The notes beneath the pieces were generated by a model. The model made no database searches, was not told the DNA's origin, and saw only the letters and a list, made by a program, of their open reading frames with translations. Positions 52,459 through 60,908 of a stretch of 64,000 nt of DNA are shown here, piece after piece (within the stretch, counting starts at the first letter, position 1; each line of letters starts with the position of its first letter). The translations under genes were made by a program, and so were the position numbers. Source of the DNA: Microcoleus vaginatus HSN003 (lineage in GTDB: Bacteria; Cyanobacteriota; Cyanobacteriia; Cyanobacteriales; Microcoleaceae); assembly GCF_022701255.1 (NCBI RefSeq), contig NZ_CP031705.1, positions 4,650,001 to 4,714,000 on the forward strand. The letters are read 5' to 3'.

Positions 52459-53826
52459 ATGTCAAAATTGATTCCTCTGAGATTACAACCGCCTCGCGAT
52501 CGATTGTTGGAGGAGGTGAAGCAGGAAGTCCAAGCAGGACGATCGCAGTCTTTGCACGCCGCTGTGCTGGCTAACCTCAGTCAAGACTCGCCGCCTCTTG
52601 GTGTTAACCCCTGTTGGGATGTGGAAGTGAAAGCGGGCAACCGTCCGAGTTTTCGGCTTCCTCCCAAAGCAAGCATTGCTAAAGTCTTCGATCGCGCCGG
52701 CGGTAAATTGGTAATTTTGGGAGCGACGGGTGCAGGCAAAACTACGACGCTGCTAGAATTAGCTCGGGTGTTAATTTCCCGTGCCCAAAAAGATGCTAGT
52801 TTGCCCGTACCAGTGCTCTTTGAACTCGGATCATGGAAAGCAGAATCTGGGGCGATCGCAGATTGGTTAATTGCTCAACTTCAGTTCAAATACAGCATCT
52901 CTCCGGCTGTCGGCAAAAAATGGCTTGCCGAACAACAATTGCTGCCTCTCCTCGACGGCTTGGACGAAGTAGAAACCCACCGCCAAAATAGCTGCATTCA
53001 AGCAATCAATCAGTTTGTGGAAAGCGAATTTAAACCCAAACATTTAGTAGCTTGCAGCAGTTTTGAAGCTTACAAAAACTGCGAAACTAGATTTCGCCTG
53101 CAAGCAGCGGTTTTATTGAAACCTTTAAGAGAAACTCAAATTCAAAATTATCTGCTAGAAGCCAGAAGCCGCGAACTTTGGTACAGCATTGAGCACGAGC
53201 CGGAGTTGTTGAAATTGGCAAAAGTTCCCTTGCTTTTGAGCATGATGGCTTTGGCTTACGACGATATTTTAATTGAAGCTTGGAAGCGCATAACTTCTGC
53301 CGAAGAACAGCGCAAATATCTGTTAACTGCCTATATTCGCCACCAAATCACCGGGGAAGTCAAGCAGTATCCCAGAGGTAAAGAACTGCGGCCGGAACAA
53401 ATTCGCCACTGGCTGGGATGGTTGGCCAGAAGAATGGAACAGCAAGGCATTCAAGAATTTTACCTCGATCGCATACCGTCTAGCTGGCTGCAAACAGCCG
53501 ATGAACGGCGCAAGTATCAGTTTGGAGTTAAGCTGCTTGGCGGGCTGATTTGGGTGATTTTGGGATTAATTGCCAGCCTAGTCTCCGGGTCAATTTGGGG
53601 ATTAATTGCGGGTGCTGTTGCTGCGGTAATTAGTGCTTTGTTGCCGGGAATTCCGGGGATTGAAAGTTTTATATTGCGCCTCGTGCTGTGGTCGAACGGC
53701 TACATTCCTTGGGATTACAGGCGTTTTCTCGATGCTGCGACCGATCGCCTGCTGCTGCAAAAAACGGGCGATCGGCGCTACCGATTTATTCACGATTTAC
53801 TGCAAAAACATTTTTCGGAAATCTAA
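52459..53826 (+). CDS. Membrane NACHT-domain NTPase
   Basis: The protein has 455 residues. After a ~75-residue helical N-terminus comes a NACHT NTPase: Walker A GATGAGKT at 88-95 (LVILGATGAGKTTTLLELAR) and Walker B LLPLLDGLDEVE near 165, then HLVACSSFEAYKN. The C-terminal part has two closely spaced hydrophobic helices (GGLIWVILGLIASLVSGSIW and AGAVAAVISALLPGIPGI) and ends with RYRFIHDLLQKHF, the motif that closes many cyanobacterial NACHT proteins. It lacks WD40 or other sensor repeats. Role unknown; membrane-linked signalling or defence is possible. Confidence 0.82.
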   Translation: MSKLIPLRLQPPRDRLLEEVKQEVQAGRSQSLHAAVLANLSQDSPPLGVNPCWDVEVKAGNRPSFRLPPKASIAKVFDRAGGKLVILGATGAGKTTTLLELARVLISRAQKDASLPVPVLFELGSWKAESGAIADWLIAQLQFKYSISPAVGKKWLAEQQLLPLLDGLDEVETHRQNSCIQAINQFVESEFKPKHLVACSSFEAYKNCETRFRLQAAVLLKPLRETQIQNYLLEARSRELWYSIEHEPELLKLAKVPLLLSMMALAYDDILIEAWKRITSAEEQRKYLLTAYIRHQITGEVKQYPRGKELRPEQIRHWLGWLARRMEQQGIQEFYLDRIPSSWLQTADERRKYQFGVKLLGGLIWVILGLIASLVSGSIWGLIAGAVAAVISALLPGIPGIESFILRLVLWSNGYIPWDYRRFLDAATDRLLLQKTGDRRYRFIHDLLQKHFSEI

Positions 53827-53907
53827 ATGCCGGAACTTGACAAAAACAAATATAATGGATGTAACTGTGAAGGAGATTCCAATATTTGAGAAGCAAAAGG
53901 AAACTCA

Positions 53908-54153
53908 ATGACTGTAAAATTCATTCTGAGCGAATACGTTGACCAAGCACTGGCTGAAGCCCTGTATGACAAACTTGAAGATCATAGCTTTGTAGGTAAA
54001 ATTCCCGTTTGCAAGGGAGTCATCGCCTTTGGTTCAACTTTAAAAGAGTGTCAAAATGAGTTGCGCTCAACTTTGGAAGACTGGATTTTGCTAGGGTTGA
54101 AATTGCGACATCGAATGCCCGTCATTGACAATATTGATTTAAATATGGGATAG
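53908..54153 (+). CDS. HicB-family antitoxin-like protein
   Basis: This 81-residue protein reads LSEYVDQALAEALYDKLEDH, GKIPVCKGVIAFGSTLKECQ, ELRSTLEDWILLGLKLRH, a typical HicB-like domain. Its ATG overlaps the stop of an 18-codon ORF (53857-53911, MDVTVKEIPIFEKQKETQ) that may be a leader or the remnant of a partner gene. No HicA toxin is found on either side. Confidence 0.75.
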   Translation: MTVKFILSEYVDQALAEALYDKLEDHSFVGKIPVCKGVIAFGSTLKECQNELRSTLEDWILLGLKLRHRMPVIDNIDLNMG

Positions 54154-54177
54154 CTTGTCAACTACCACACATTCATC

Positions 54178-54753
54178 CTACAAAAAAGTTGGCGGTATTT
54201 TGGCCATTTGAAATAGCTGTTCCGCCGTAAATTCTAATCCCTCAAAAAGTGGATCTTTTAATAGGGTATTTCCCATATAAGTCTGCGGTGCTGCATCGGG
54301 GTAAAAAACTGTAATGCTTCTCGCCTTGCTATCTACTATCCAAACCCGCAATACCTTAGCATCTAAATAATCTCTCGCTTTAGCAGCTAACTGACCGAAA
54401 GTTTGTTCGGGTGAAATAATTTCTATGACTAATTCTGGGACTACAGGACAGGCTTCATCTTGATTCCAGTCAGGAGATAAGCGTTGGTAAGAAACATATA
54501 AAAGGTCTGGTACTGGCACCCAGTCTCGCCCCTGCCGGGTTAATTTTACCGCCCATTCTACACCAATTTCTCCCCGTTCGTCACCCCACTGTTCGAGGAG
54601 TTTTATTAGGCTTCTGGTGAGGCGAGAATGAAATTTTTTAGGTGACATTTTCGGTACTGCTTGCTCGTCAATAAGTTCGTAGGTAATATCGCCTTCTCCT
54701 TCGGGAAGAGTGAGAAACTCTTCCAGAGTGAGTTGAGTTTTTGTGTGGAGCAT
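54178..54753 (-). CDS. Uma2-family endonuclease-like protein
   Basis: The 191 residues are a standard Uma2: LTLEEFLTLPEGEGDITYEL, VPVPDLLYVSYQRL, then the PD-(D/E)xK-like VVPELVIEIISPEQTFGQLA, AKARDYLDAKVLRVWIVD. The family fold is that of restriction endonucleases but the role is unknown. It converges on the HicB-like gene with 24 bases between. Confidence 0.9.
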   Translation of the reverse strand: MLHTKTQLTLEEFLTLPEGEGDITYELIDEQAVPKMSPKKFHSRLTRSLIKLLEQWGDERGEIGVEWAVKLTRQGRDWVPVPDLLYVSYQRLSPDWNQDEACPVVPELVIEIISPEQTFGQLAAKARDYLDAKVLRVWIVDSKARSITVFYPDAAPQTYMGNTLLKDPLFEGLEFTAEQLFQMAKIPPTFL

Positions 54754-54946
54754 AATATTCCTCTGCTGTGGGCAGGCAAGTTAGTATTATTTTAACTTAA
54801 ATATTCATTGACATAATACAAATGTTATGATAAAGATTGGCAAAGTCTCAGGTTTTAACTCTCAAATTTGCGATCGCATCCTCATCCACACCCCCGAAAG
54901 GTTAAGATTCTAGTCTGACCCTCCTGCAATCATTGCTTAACCTCCT

Positions 54947-55930
54947 ATGGCAGAAACCTTATTGTTCAACGCCCTCCGCGAGGCGTTAGACGAAGAAATG
55001 GCCCGCGACTCCGCCGTATTCGTACTCGGCGAAGACGTAGGTCAATACGGCGGTTCCTATAAAGTCACCAAAGACCTCTACAACAAATACGGCGAACTTA
55101 GAGTGCTCGACACCCCGATCGCCGAAAATAGCTTTACAGGCATGGCAGTAGGCGCAGCAATGACGGGACTGCGGCCGGTCATCGAAGGCATGAACATGGG
55201 CTTTTTGCTGCTGGCCTTCAACCAAATTTCCAACAACGCCGGAATGCTGCGCTACACATCAGGCGGCAACTTCAAAATGCCAATGGTAATTCGCGGGCCC
55301 GGCGGCGTGGGCCGGCAACTCGGCGCGGAACACTCCCAGCGCTTAGAAGCATATTTCCAAGCAGTACCCGGTTTGAAAATAGTCGCCTGTTCGACTCCCT
55401 ACAACGCCAAAGGACTCTTAAAATCAGCCATCCGCGACGATAACCCGGTTCTGTTTTTCGAGCACGTTCTTCTTTACAACCTCAAAGAAAATTTGCCAGA
55501 AACAGAATATTTAGTGCCGCTGGACAAAGCAGAAATTGTGCGATCGGGCAAAGATGTCACTATCCTGACTTATTCTCGGATGCGGCACCACGTCATGCAA
55601 GCCGTGCCCGCACTGGTAAAAGAAGGTTACGATCCAGAAGTAATCGACCTAATTTCTCTCAAACCCCTGGACATGGAGACTATTGGCGCATCCATTCGCA
55701 AAACTCACAAAGTAATTATTGTAGAGGAGTGCATGAAAACAGGAGGCATCGGTGCTGAACTAATTGCCTCAATCAGCGATCGATTTTTTGACGAACTCGA
55801 CGCACCGGTTTTACGCCTGTCTTCACAAGATATTCCCACACCTTACAACGGCAATTTGGAAAGACTGACAATTGTCCAGCCCACTCAAATTGTCGAAGCC
55901 GTCCAAAAAATGGTAGCATTGCGAGTATAA
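54947..55930 (+). CDS. pdhB: Pyruvate dehydrogenase E1 component, beta subunit
   Basis: The 327-residue protein matches E1 beta over its full length: [80 protein letters not shown]. With the alpha subunit (not in this window) it decarboxylates pyruvate for acetyl-CoA synthesis. Next come secD and secF on the same strand, an order familiar in cyanobacteria, though separated by tandem repeats. Confidence 0.95.
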   Translation: MAETLLFNALREALDEEMARDSAVFVLGEDVGQYGGSYKVTKDLYNKYGELRVLDTPIAENSFTGMAVGAAMTGLRPVIEGMNMGFLLLAFNQISNNAGMLRYTSGGNFKMPMVIRGPGGVGRQLGAEHSQRLEAYFQAVPGLKIVACSTPYNAKGLLKSAIRDDNPVLFFEHVLLYNLKENLPETEYLVPLDKAEIVRSGKDVTILTYSRMRHHVMQAVPALVKEGYDPEVIDLISLKPLDMETIGASIRKTHKVIIVEECMKTGGIGAELIASISDRFFDELDAPVLRLSSQDIPTPYNGNLERLTIVQPTQIVEAVQKMVALRV

Positions 55931-55932
55931 AT

Positions 55933-56121
55933 AGTCATCAGTCATTAGCCATTAGTCATTAGTTATCACTCTTTGGTTGTTCGCTAAAACTAACGATATC
56001 TGCCCGCAGGACATTGATGCTAAAACACGGATGCACAGATTGATTATTTCTTCCACCTAACTACTGACTAATGACCAATGATTAATGACTAATGACTAAT
56101 GACTAATGACTAATGACTAAT
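55933..56121. repeat. Heptameric tandem repeats between pdhB and secD
   Basis: CATTAGT/CATTAGC units at 55933-55966 and about eight copies of ATGACTA at 56065-56121 bracket a short unique stretch. The two tracts are inverted relatives: TCATTAG is the complement of CTAATGA, so they could pair into a hairpin. Confidence 0.85.
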
Positions 56122-56129
56122 AATTAAAT

Positions 56130-57527
56130 ATGCAAAAACAACGTTCCATATTAGCCCTAATTTTTGTTCTAATCATCGCCGCCATTACTGTAATAGTAAC
56201 AATTCCGACGCGGCTGGGATTAGACTTGCAAGGAGGGTCGCAACTCACAATTCAAGTAAAAACTACCCCCACAATTCCCAAAATTGACCAGGGAATGTTA
56301 GAAGCAGTGCGGCGGATTGTCGAAAACCGCGTCAACGGTTTGGGTGTTTCCGAAGCATTAGTCCAAACAGTAGGAGAAGACCAAATTCTCGTGCAGTTGC
56401 CCGGAGTAAATGACCCGCAGCAAGCAGAACGAGTTTTGGGCGGCACGGCCAAGCTAGAATTTCTGGAACAACTGCCCGGAACAGAAGCACAATTAGCCAT
56501 TGAAAGGCAGTTGCAGCAGGAATTGCTGGTCAAACAAGCAGAATTGAAAATTAGCCCTAATGAGGCGGCTATTAAAGAAAATCAGGCTGCTTTGACAAGA
56601 AGCAATGAGGCGATCGCCAAACTCTTCAAAAGCAGCGGCCTCGGTGGCGAAAACCTCAAAGATGCTCAACCTCAACCCTTGGCCTCTGGGAACAACTGGA
56701 ACGTTGCTCTTGTTTTCGATACCCAAGGAGGCGAACTCTTTGCCCAACTCACGAAAAATTTAGCCGGCACCGGACGCAGTATTGGTATTTTCCTAGACGA
56801 AAGAATGATCAGTTCTCCAGTCGTCGGCGTTGAATTTGCCCAAACAGGAATTACTGGTGGGAGTGCCGTAATTCAAGGCAACTTTACAACCCAAGAAGCC
56901 AACGATTTGGCAGTGCAATTGCGGGGCGGCGCTTTGCCGGTGCCTGTCGAAATTGTAGAAAACCGCACTGTCGGCGCTAGCTTGGGTAAAGACAGCATTC
57001 AAAGCAGTATTAACGCAGGTATCGGCGGCTTAATTCTAGTCTTGATTTTCATGGTGGCCTACTATCGACTCCCCGGCGTAATTGCTAATATTTCTCTGTT
57101 AATTTATGCTCTGTTAACTTGGGCAGCTTTCGTGCTTTTGGGAGTGACATTAACGCTGCCAGGAATTGCGGGTTTTGTGCTCAGCATCGGGATGGCCGTA
57201 GATGCTAACGTGCTGATTTTTGAGCGCACGCGGGAAGAGTTGCGGGCCGGGAAATCGCTTTATCGCTCTGTAGAATCGGGTTTTTACCGCGCTTTTTCCA
57301 GCATTTTAGACGGCAATGTCACAACAGTTATTGCTTGTGTTGCTTTGTTCTGGTTAGGCGCTGGTTTAGTTAAAGGGTTTGCTGTAACTCTGGCATTGGG
57401 AGTATTAGTGAGTATGTTTACTGCGCTCACTTGCAGCCGCACTCTGCTGTTCGTAGTATTGAGCTTTCCAGCATTGCGGAAACCTCAGTGGTTCTGTCCT
57501 AATTTGTCGAAAACTGCTAACACTTAA
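56130..57527 (+). CDS. secD: Protein translocase subunit SecD
   Basis: SecD has 465 residues with one N-terminal membrane helix (ILALIFVLIIAAITVIVTI), the motif LGLDLQGGSQLTIQV, a large periplasmic domain with NRVNGLGVSEALVQTVGEDQ, and five C-terminal helices including GMAVDANVLIFERTREELRA. It works with SecF and SecYEG to drive secretion using the proton gradient. secF follows. Confidence 0.95.
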   Translation: MQKQRSILALIFVLIIAAITVIVTIPTRLGLDLQGGSQLTIQVKTTPTIPKIDQGMLEAVRRIVENRVNGLGVSEALVQTVGEDQILVQLPGVNDPQQAERVLGGTAKLEFLEQLPGTEAQLAIERQLQQELLVKQAELKISPNEAAIKENQAALTRSNEAIAKLFKSSGLGGENLKDAQPQPLASGNNWNVALVFDTQGGELFAQLTKNLAGTGRSIGIFLDERMISSPVVGVEFAQTGITGGSAVIQGNFTTQEANDLAVQLRGGALPVPVEIVENRTVGASLGKDSIQSSINAGIGGLILVLIFMVAYYRLPGVIANISLLIYALLTWAAFVLLGVTLTLPGIAGFVLSIGMAVDANVLIFERTREELRAGKSLYRSVESGFYRAFSSILDGNVTTVIACVALFWLGAGLVKGFAVTLALGVLVSMFTALTCSRTLLFVVLSFPALRKPQWFCPNLSKTANT

Positions 57528-57604
57528 CAGTTAACAGTTAACAGTTGACTGTTGACTGTTGACTGTTAACTTCTTCCTTCCTTCTTAAATCCGTTACACA
57601 ATCC
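57523..57604. repeat. Heptameric and pyrimidine-rich repeats between secD and secF
   Basis: Units of TTAACAG and TTGACTG follow directly after the secD stop, then a CTTCCTTC tract and three ATCCGTTA-like units. The TTGACTG unit is the same as between the photolyase-domain genes at 20.3 kb. Confidence 0.8.
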
Positions 57605-57645
57605 GTTAGACAATCCGTTGCCGAACTTCCTTCTTCCTTCAAATT

Positions 57646-58614
57646 ATGAAATTCAGTGTAATCAAATATCGATCGCTCTGGTGGAGTATTTCCGCGGCTA
57701 TAATCCTCGCAGGTATAGTGTCGATGGCGATTTCTTGGACTCGTCCCGACATCCGCGCACCGCTGCGCCCCAGTTTGGACTTTATCGGCGGTACTCGGCT
57801 GCAATTTGAACTTGACTGCACGAAACCAGAAAATTGTAAACCCATCGATATTGCTGCTGTCCGCCAAATCCTCGACACCCAGGGTTTAGCGGGCAGCAGC
57901 ATTCAAGTTATCGGCCAAGAACAGCAGGGTTTGTCGCTGCGAACAAAAACTTTGGATGTCGAACAGCGGACTAAGTTGCAAGCAGCTTTGAGCGAAAAAA
58001 TAGGCGTTTTTGCTCCTCAATCTACTCAAATTGATACGGTTGGGCCTACCCTCGGCAAACAGTTGTTTACTTCGGGTTTGCTGGCTTTGTTGGTTTCTTT
58101 TGCTGGAATTACTGCTTATCTGACCTTCCGATTTCAGTTGGATTATGCCTTTTTTGCTTTTGTGGCTGTGTTTCACGACGTGTTGGTCACGCTTGGTGTT
58201 TTCTCATTTTTAGGTTTAGTTCAAGGAGTGGAAGTTGACAGTTTATTTGTGGTAGCGCTCTTGACACTTATCGGTTTTTCTGTTAACGATACGGTGGTAA
58301 TTTACGATCGCGTGCGCGAAGTAATCAAGCTAAATCCGGGACAGTCGATCGATCAAATTGTCGATGATGCTGTCATGCAGACGCTGGGAAGGTCAATTAA
58401 CACAACGTTTACCACGCTGCTGACATTGTTTTCAATCTTTTTGTTTGGCGGCGAAACCCTCAAATACTTTGCTTTAGCCTTGATTATCGGTTTTATTGCT
58501 GGTTCGTATTCGAGTATTTTCGTTGCCAGTACGCTACTAGCTTGGTGGCGCAGTCGCACCGGCAACTCCATCCCCGTCCCCGCAGAAGGAATCAACCAGT
58601 CAGAGGAAGTTTAA
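57646..58614 (+). CDS. secF: Protein translocase subunit SecF
   Basis: The 322-residue protein has an N-terminal helix, [13 protein letters not shown], a small periplasmic domain, and five C-terminal helices with the SecF hallmark [20 protein letters not shown] and [20 protein letters not shown]. It forms a complex with SecD. The gap to secD is 118 bases of repeats. Confidence 0.95.
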   Translation: MKFSVIKYRSLWWSISAAIILAGIVSMAISWTRPDIRAPLRPSLDFIGGTRLQFELDCTKPENCKPIDIAAVRQILDTQGLAGSSIQVIGQEQQGLSLRTKTLDVEQRTKLQAALSEKIGVFAPQSTQIDTVGPTLGKQLFTSGLLALLVSFAGITAYLTFRFQLDYAFFAFVAVFHDVLVTLGVFSFLGLVQGVEVDSLFVVALLTLIGFSVNDTVVIYDRVREVIKLNPGQSIDQIVDDAVMQTLGRSINTTFTTLLTLFSIFLFGGETLKYFALALIIGFIAGSYSSIFVASTLLAWWRSRTGNSIPVPAEGINQSEEV

Positions 58615-58616
58615 TT

Positions 58617-58748
58617 GAGTGTTGACGGTTAACTGTTGACGGTTAACTGTTGACGGTTAACTGTTGACTGACTAATAATAAATCATCAATAACCAATAAC
58701 CAATGACAAATGACAAATGACAAATGACAAATAACCAATGACAAATGA
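58617..58748. repeat. Tandem repeats after secF, supplying the next gene's start codon
   Basis: First a 14-bp unit (TTGACGGTTAACTG) repeats three times at 58622-58668, then CAATAAC and ATGACAA heptamers run from 58691 to 58748. The last heptamers provide the ATG and first codons of the next gene. Confidence 0.85.
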
Positions 58749-59118
58749 CGAAACTTTTCAAAGTGAAGTCCAAAGGCTTCACAAACTAACAGTTTACGGC
58801 CGCTGGTTAACTGTGATATTGCTGTGGATTAGCGTCGGTTCTTTGAGCATTTGGGGTTTGCGCCGCGAAATCGCTTTGTGGTTAGAACACTTCACTTGGG
58901 TGGCGGTGCGCTACGGTTTATCTTTCCATCGCTGGCCGACTCTCGGTTTGGGTTTGTGCTTGGGAATGACTTTAGCAGTGCTAACTTGGCAAAGTCGCAA
59001 TATGGTGCGAGGATTGCCCCTGCGGGAAAAACAGAGTTTGGAACAACAAGTTCGCCGCATTCGCCAACAGGGGCCGAGTCATCCTTTGTGGAAGTGGGTT
59101 TGCAAAGGTTCGCGGTAG
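58738..59118 (+). CDS. Small membrane protein of unknown function
   Basis: The 126-residue protein has two membrane helices (WLTVILLWISVGSLSIWGL and TLGLGLCLGMTLAVLTWQS) and a basic tail (LREKQSLEQQVRRIRQQGPS). The ATG at 58738 lies inside the ATGACAA repeat, so the first residues (MTND) come from repeat DNA. It follows secF and may belong to the same transcript. I do not recognise the family. Confidence 0.6.
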   Translation: MTNDETFQSEVQRLHKLTVYGRWLTVILLWISVGSLSIWGLRREIALWLEHFTWVAVRYGLSFHRWPTLGLGLCLGMTLAVLTWQSRNMVRGLPLREKQSLEQQVRRIRQQGPSHPLWKWVCKGSR

Positions 59119-59222
59119 CCGACGGGCTTTATTCTTTAATATCTTAAAGAGAGACGAAAGTTTGACTCTTAAGCGGTTTCAACGGCCGAGTCCCTAACTT
59201 TTATTGCTTCTTCCTTCTTCCT

Positions 59223-59404
59223 GACATCCGTTACATCCGTTACATCTAAAATGTTGCACCATTCTCAATAAGCTTTTTATGAACAGGCAAGATGCCTGTT
59301 CCACAAAGAGTGAATTTTCTTGTGGAACAGGCATCTTGCCTGTTAAGCGAGAATGGTGCAAGATCTCAGTTACATCCGTTACATCCGTTACAGTAATCCG
59401 TTGC
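59223..59404. repeat. MITE-like element copy 6 inside TTACATCCG nonamers
   Basis: The MITE core (59248-59365; ATGTTGCACCATTCTCA to GAGAATGGTGCAAGATCT) has the inner hairpins AACAGGCAAGATGCCTGTT and AACAGGCATCTTGCCTGTT. On the left are three GTTACATC(CG) units and on the right three more, so the element seems to have entered a nonamer tandem array. This fills the 305-base gap between the small membrane protein and the CBS kinase. Confidence 0.85.
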
Positions 59405-59423
59405 CGAACTTCCTTCTGTTGTA

Positions 59424-60908
59424 TCACGCAAAGCGAGGCAACATCTGTGCTACGGAAGACTGTTGAAGTGGAATTTCGATCGCAAATTCTGCTCCTTTTC
59501 CCGGTTCCGAAGAGCACTTCAATTGGCCACGGTGTTGATTGACAACAATTTCATAGCTAATCGACAGTCCCAAACCCGTTCCTTGGCCGACCGGCTTAGT
59601 AGTAAAAAAAGGGTCAAACAACCGCTTCCGAACATCTTCTGTCATTCCCGGGCCGTTGTCAGAAATTTTAATTATTACCTTTTTTTTCTCACTTAACTCC
59701 GTGCGAATCCGAATCGTAGGAATCAGGCCGGTAGACTTAGAAACTGATGATTGAGTTTTTGTACAAGACTGCTTTTCCTCGCCTGATTGGGACTTTTTCG
59801 GGATTTTTTTATCAAAATTTTCGTATTTATTAGACTCAACCAGAACGTAAATTGCATTAAGTAAAATATTCATAAATACCTGATTGAGCTGTCCGGGATA
59901 GCACTGCACCAGCGGCAAGTCGCTGTATTCTTTGTAAATTTCGATCGCCTCCTGCCCCGGTTTCCCTTTAAGCTGGCTTTGCAAAAGCATAATCGTGTTG
60001 TTGATACCTTCGTGAATGTTGACCTGCTTCATTTGAGCTTCGTCTAATCTGCAAAAATTCCGCAGCGACAAAACGATGTCGCGCACTCTTTCTGCACCTT
60101 GCTGCATAGAATTTAAGACTTTCGGCAAGTCTTCTAGCACATAATCGAGTTCGATTTTTTCTGCTTCCGCTTCAATTGCTGCGATGGGTTGGGGACAGTG
60201 CTGTCGGTAGATATCGAGCATCCGCATTAAACCTTGCGTGTATTCTTTAGCGTGATGCAAATTGCTGTAGATAAAGCCGATCGGATTGTTGATTTCGTGA
60301 GCTACTCCTGCTACTAACTGCCCCAAAGAAGACATTTTCTCTGTTTGAATTAGTTGAGTTTGAGTGCGCTGAAGTTCCAGCAGGGCAAGTTCGAGCTGTT
60401 GGGCTTGATGTCTTAATTGCGCTTGCGACTCGCGCATCACCACGGTGGATAACTCGTGAATTTGCAACTGAGAAAGCAGCAGTTGGTGTACGTCTAAAAG
60501 TTTGTAAGTTTCCGGTTCTACTTGTACTACAATTGGTTCGTGGATTAGTTCTGGCGATCGCTCCAAAGACTGCCGCACTGCCGTCATAATTGAGGTGTCG
60601 CGATCGAGAACCAACATATCAGTTTTAGTAAAGCGGTAGAGTATGAACAAAGGCTGTTGAGAAAATAACTCCAAACTGTAGGGGCGGCTCATGTGTTCAA
60701 AATAACGCCGCCGCGAAATCATCCCTATAAACTTTCCTTGCTGAGTGATGATGATGCCGGGCACTAAAGGGTTTGCTTGAAAAATTTTAGCAACTTCGTC
60801 CCCCGGGCACTCTGATTCTAGGAGAAAGTCGTACAAGGTTAATTCCTGTAGAGTCGATGGCAAACTAAGCGGTGATTTCAGGGGACTCAACCCGTCATTT
60901 TCATACAC
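59424..60908 (-). CDS. CBS-domain sensor histidine kinase
   Basis: The kinase has 494 residues. The N-terminal ~140 residues form a CBS-pair-like module (VPGIIITQQGKFIGMISRRR, ... IMTAVRQSLERSPELIHEPI, VVQVEPETYKLLDVHQLLL), which often senses adenine nucleotides. A coiled coil leads to HisKA with His204 (GVAHEINNP) and a HATPase with DNGPGM and GTGLGLSIS. No membrane helix. The kinase half closely resembles that of the LOV kinase at 9.6 kb, including the ...DLPK.LNSM..G.ER...IVLSLRNF segment, so the two are paralogues. No response regulator adjoins. Confidence 0.88.
   Translation of the reverse strand: MYENDGLSPLKSPLSLPSTLQELTLYDFLLESECPGDEVAKIFQANPLVPGIIITQQGKFIGMISRRRYFEHMSRPYSLELFSQQPLFILYRFTKTDMLVLDRDTSIMTAVRQSLERSPELIHEPIVVQVEPETYKLLDVHQLLLSQLQIHELSTVVMRESQAQLRHQAQQLELALLELQRTQTQLIQTEKMSSLGQLVAGVAHEINNPIGFIYSNLHHAKEYTQGLMRMLDIYRQHCPQPIAAIEAEAEKIELDYVLEDLPKVLNSMQQGAERVRDIVLSLRNFCRLDEAQMKQVNIHEGINNTIMLLQSQLKGKPGQEAIEIYKEYSDLPLVQCYPGQLNQVFMNILLNAIYVLVESNKYENFDKKIPKKSQSGEEKQSCTKTQSSVSKSTGLIPTIRIRTELSEKKKVIIKISDNGPGMTEDVRKRLFDPFFTTKPVGQGTGLGLSISYEIVVNQHRGQLKCSSEPGKGAEFAIEIPLQQSSVAQMLPRFA

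Noticed and set aside
55933-56121. Tandem heptamers as a CRISPR or origin
   Set aside because: The unit is 7 bp with no spacers, and similar tracts occur in several ordinary gaps, so neither reading fits.
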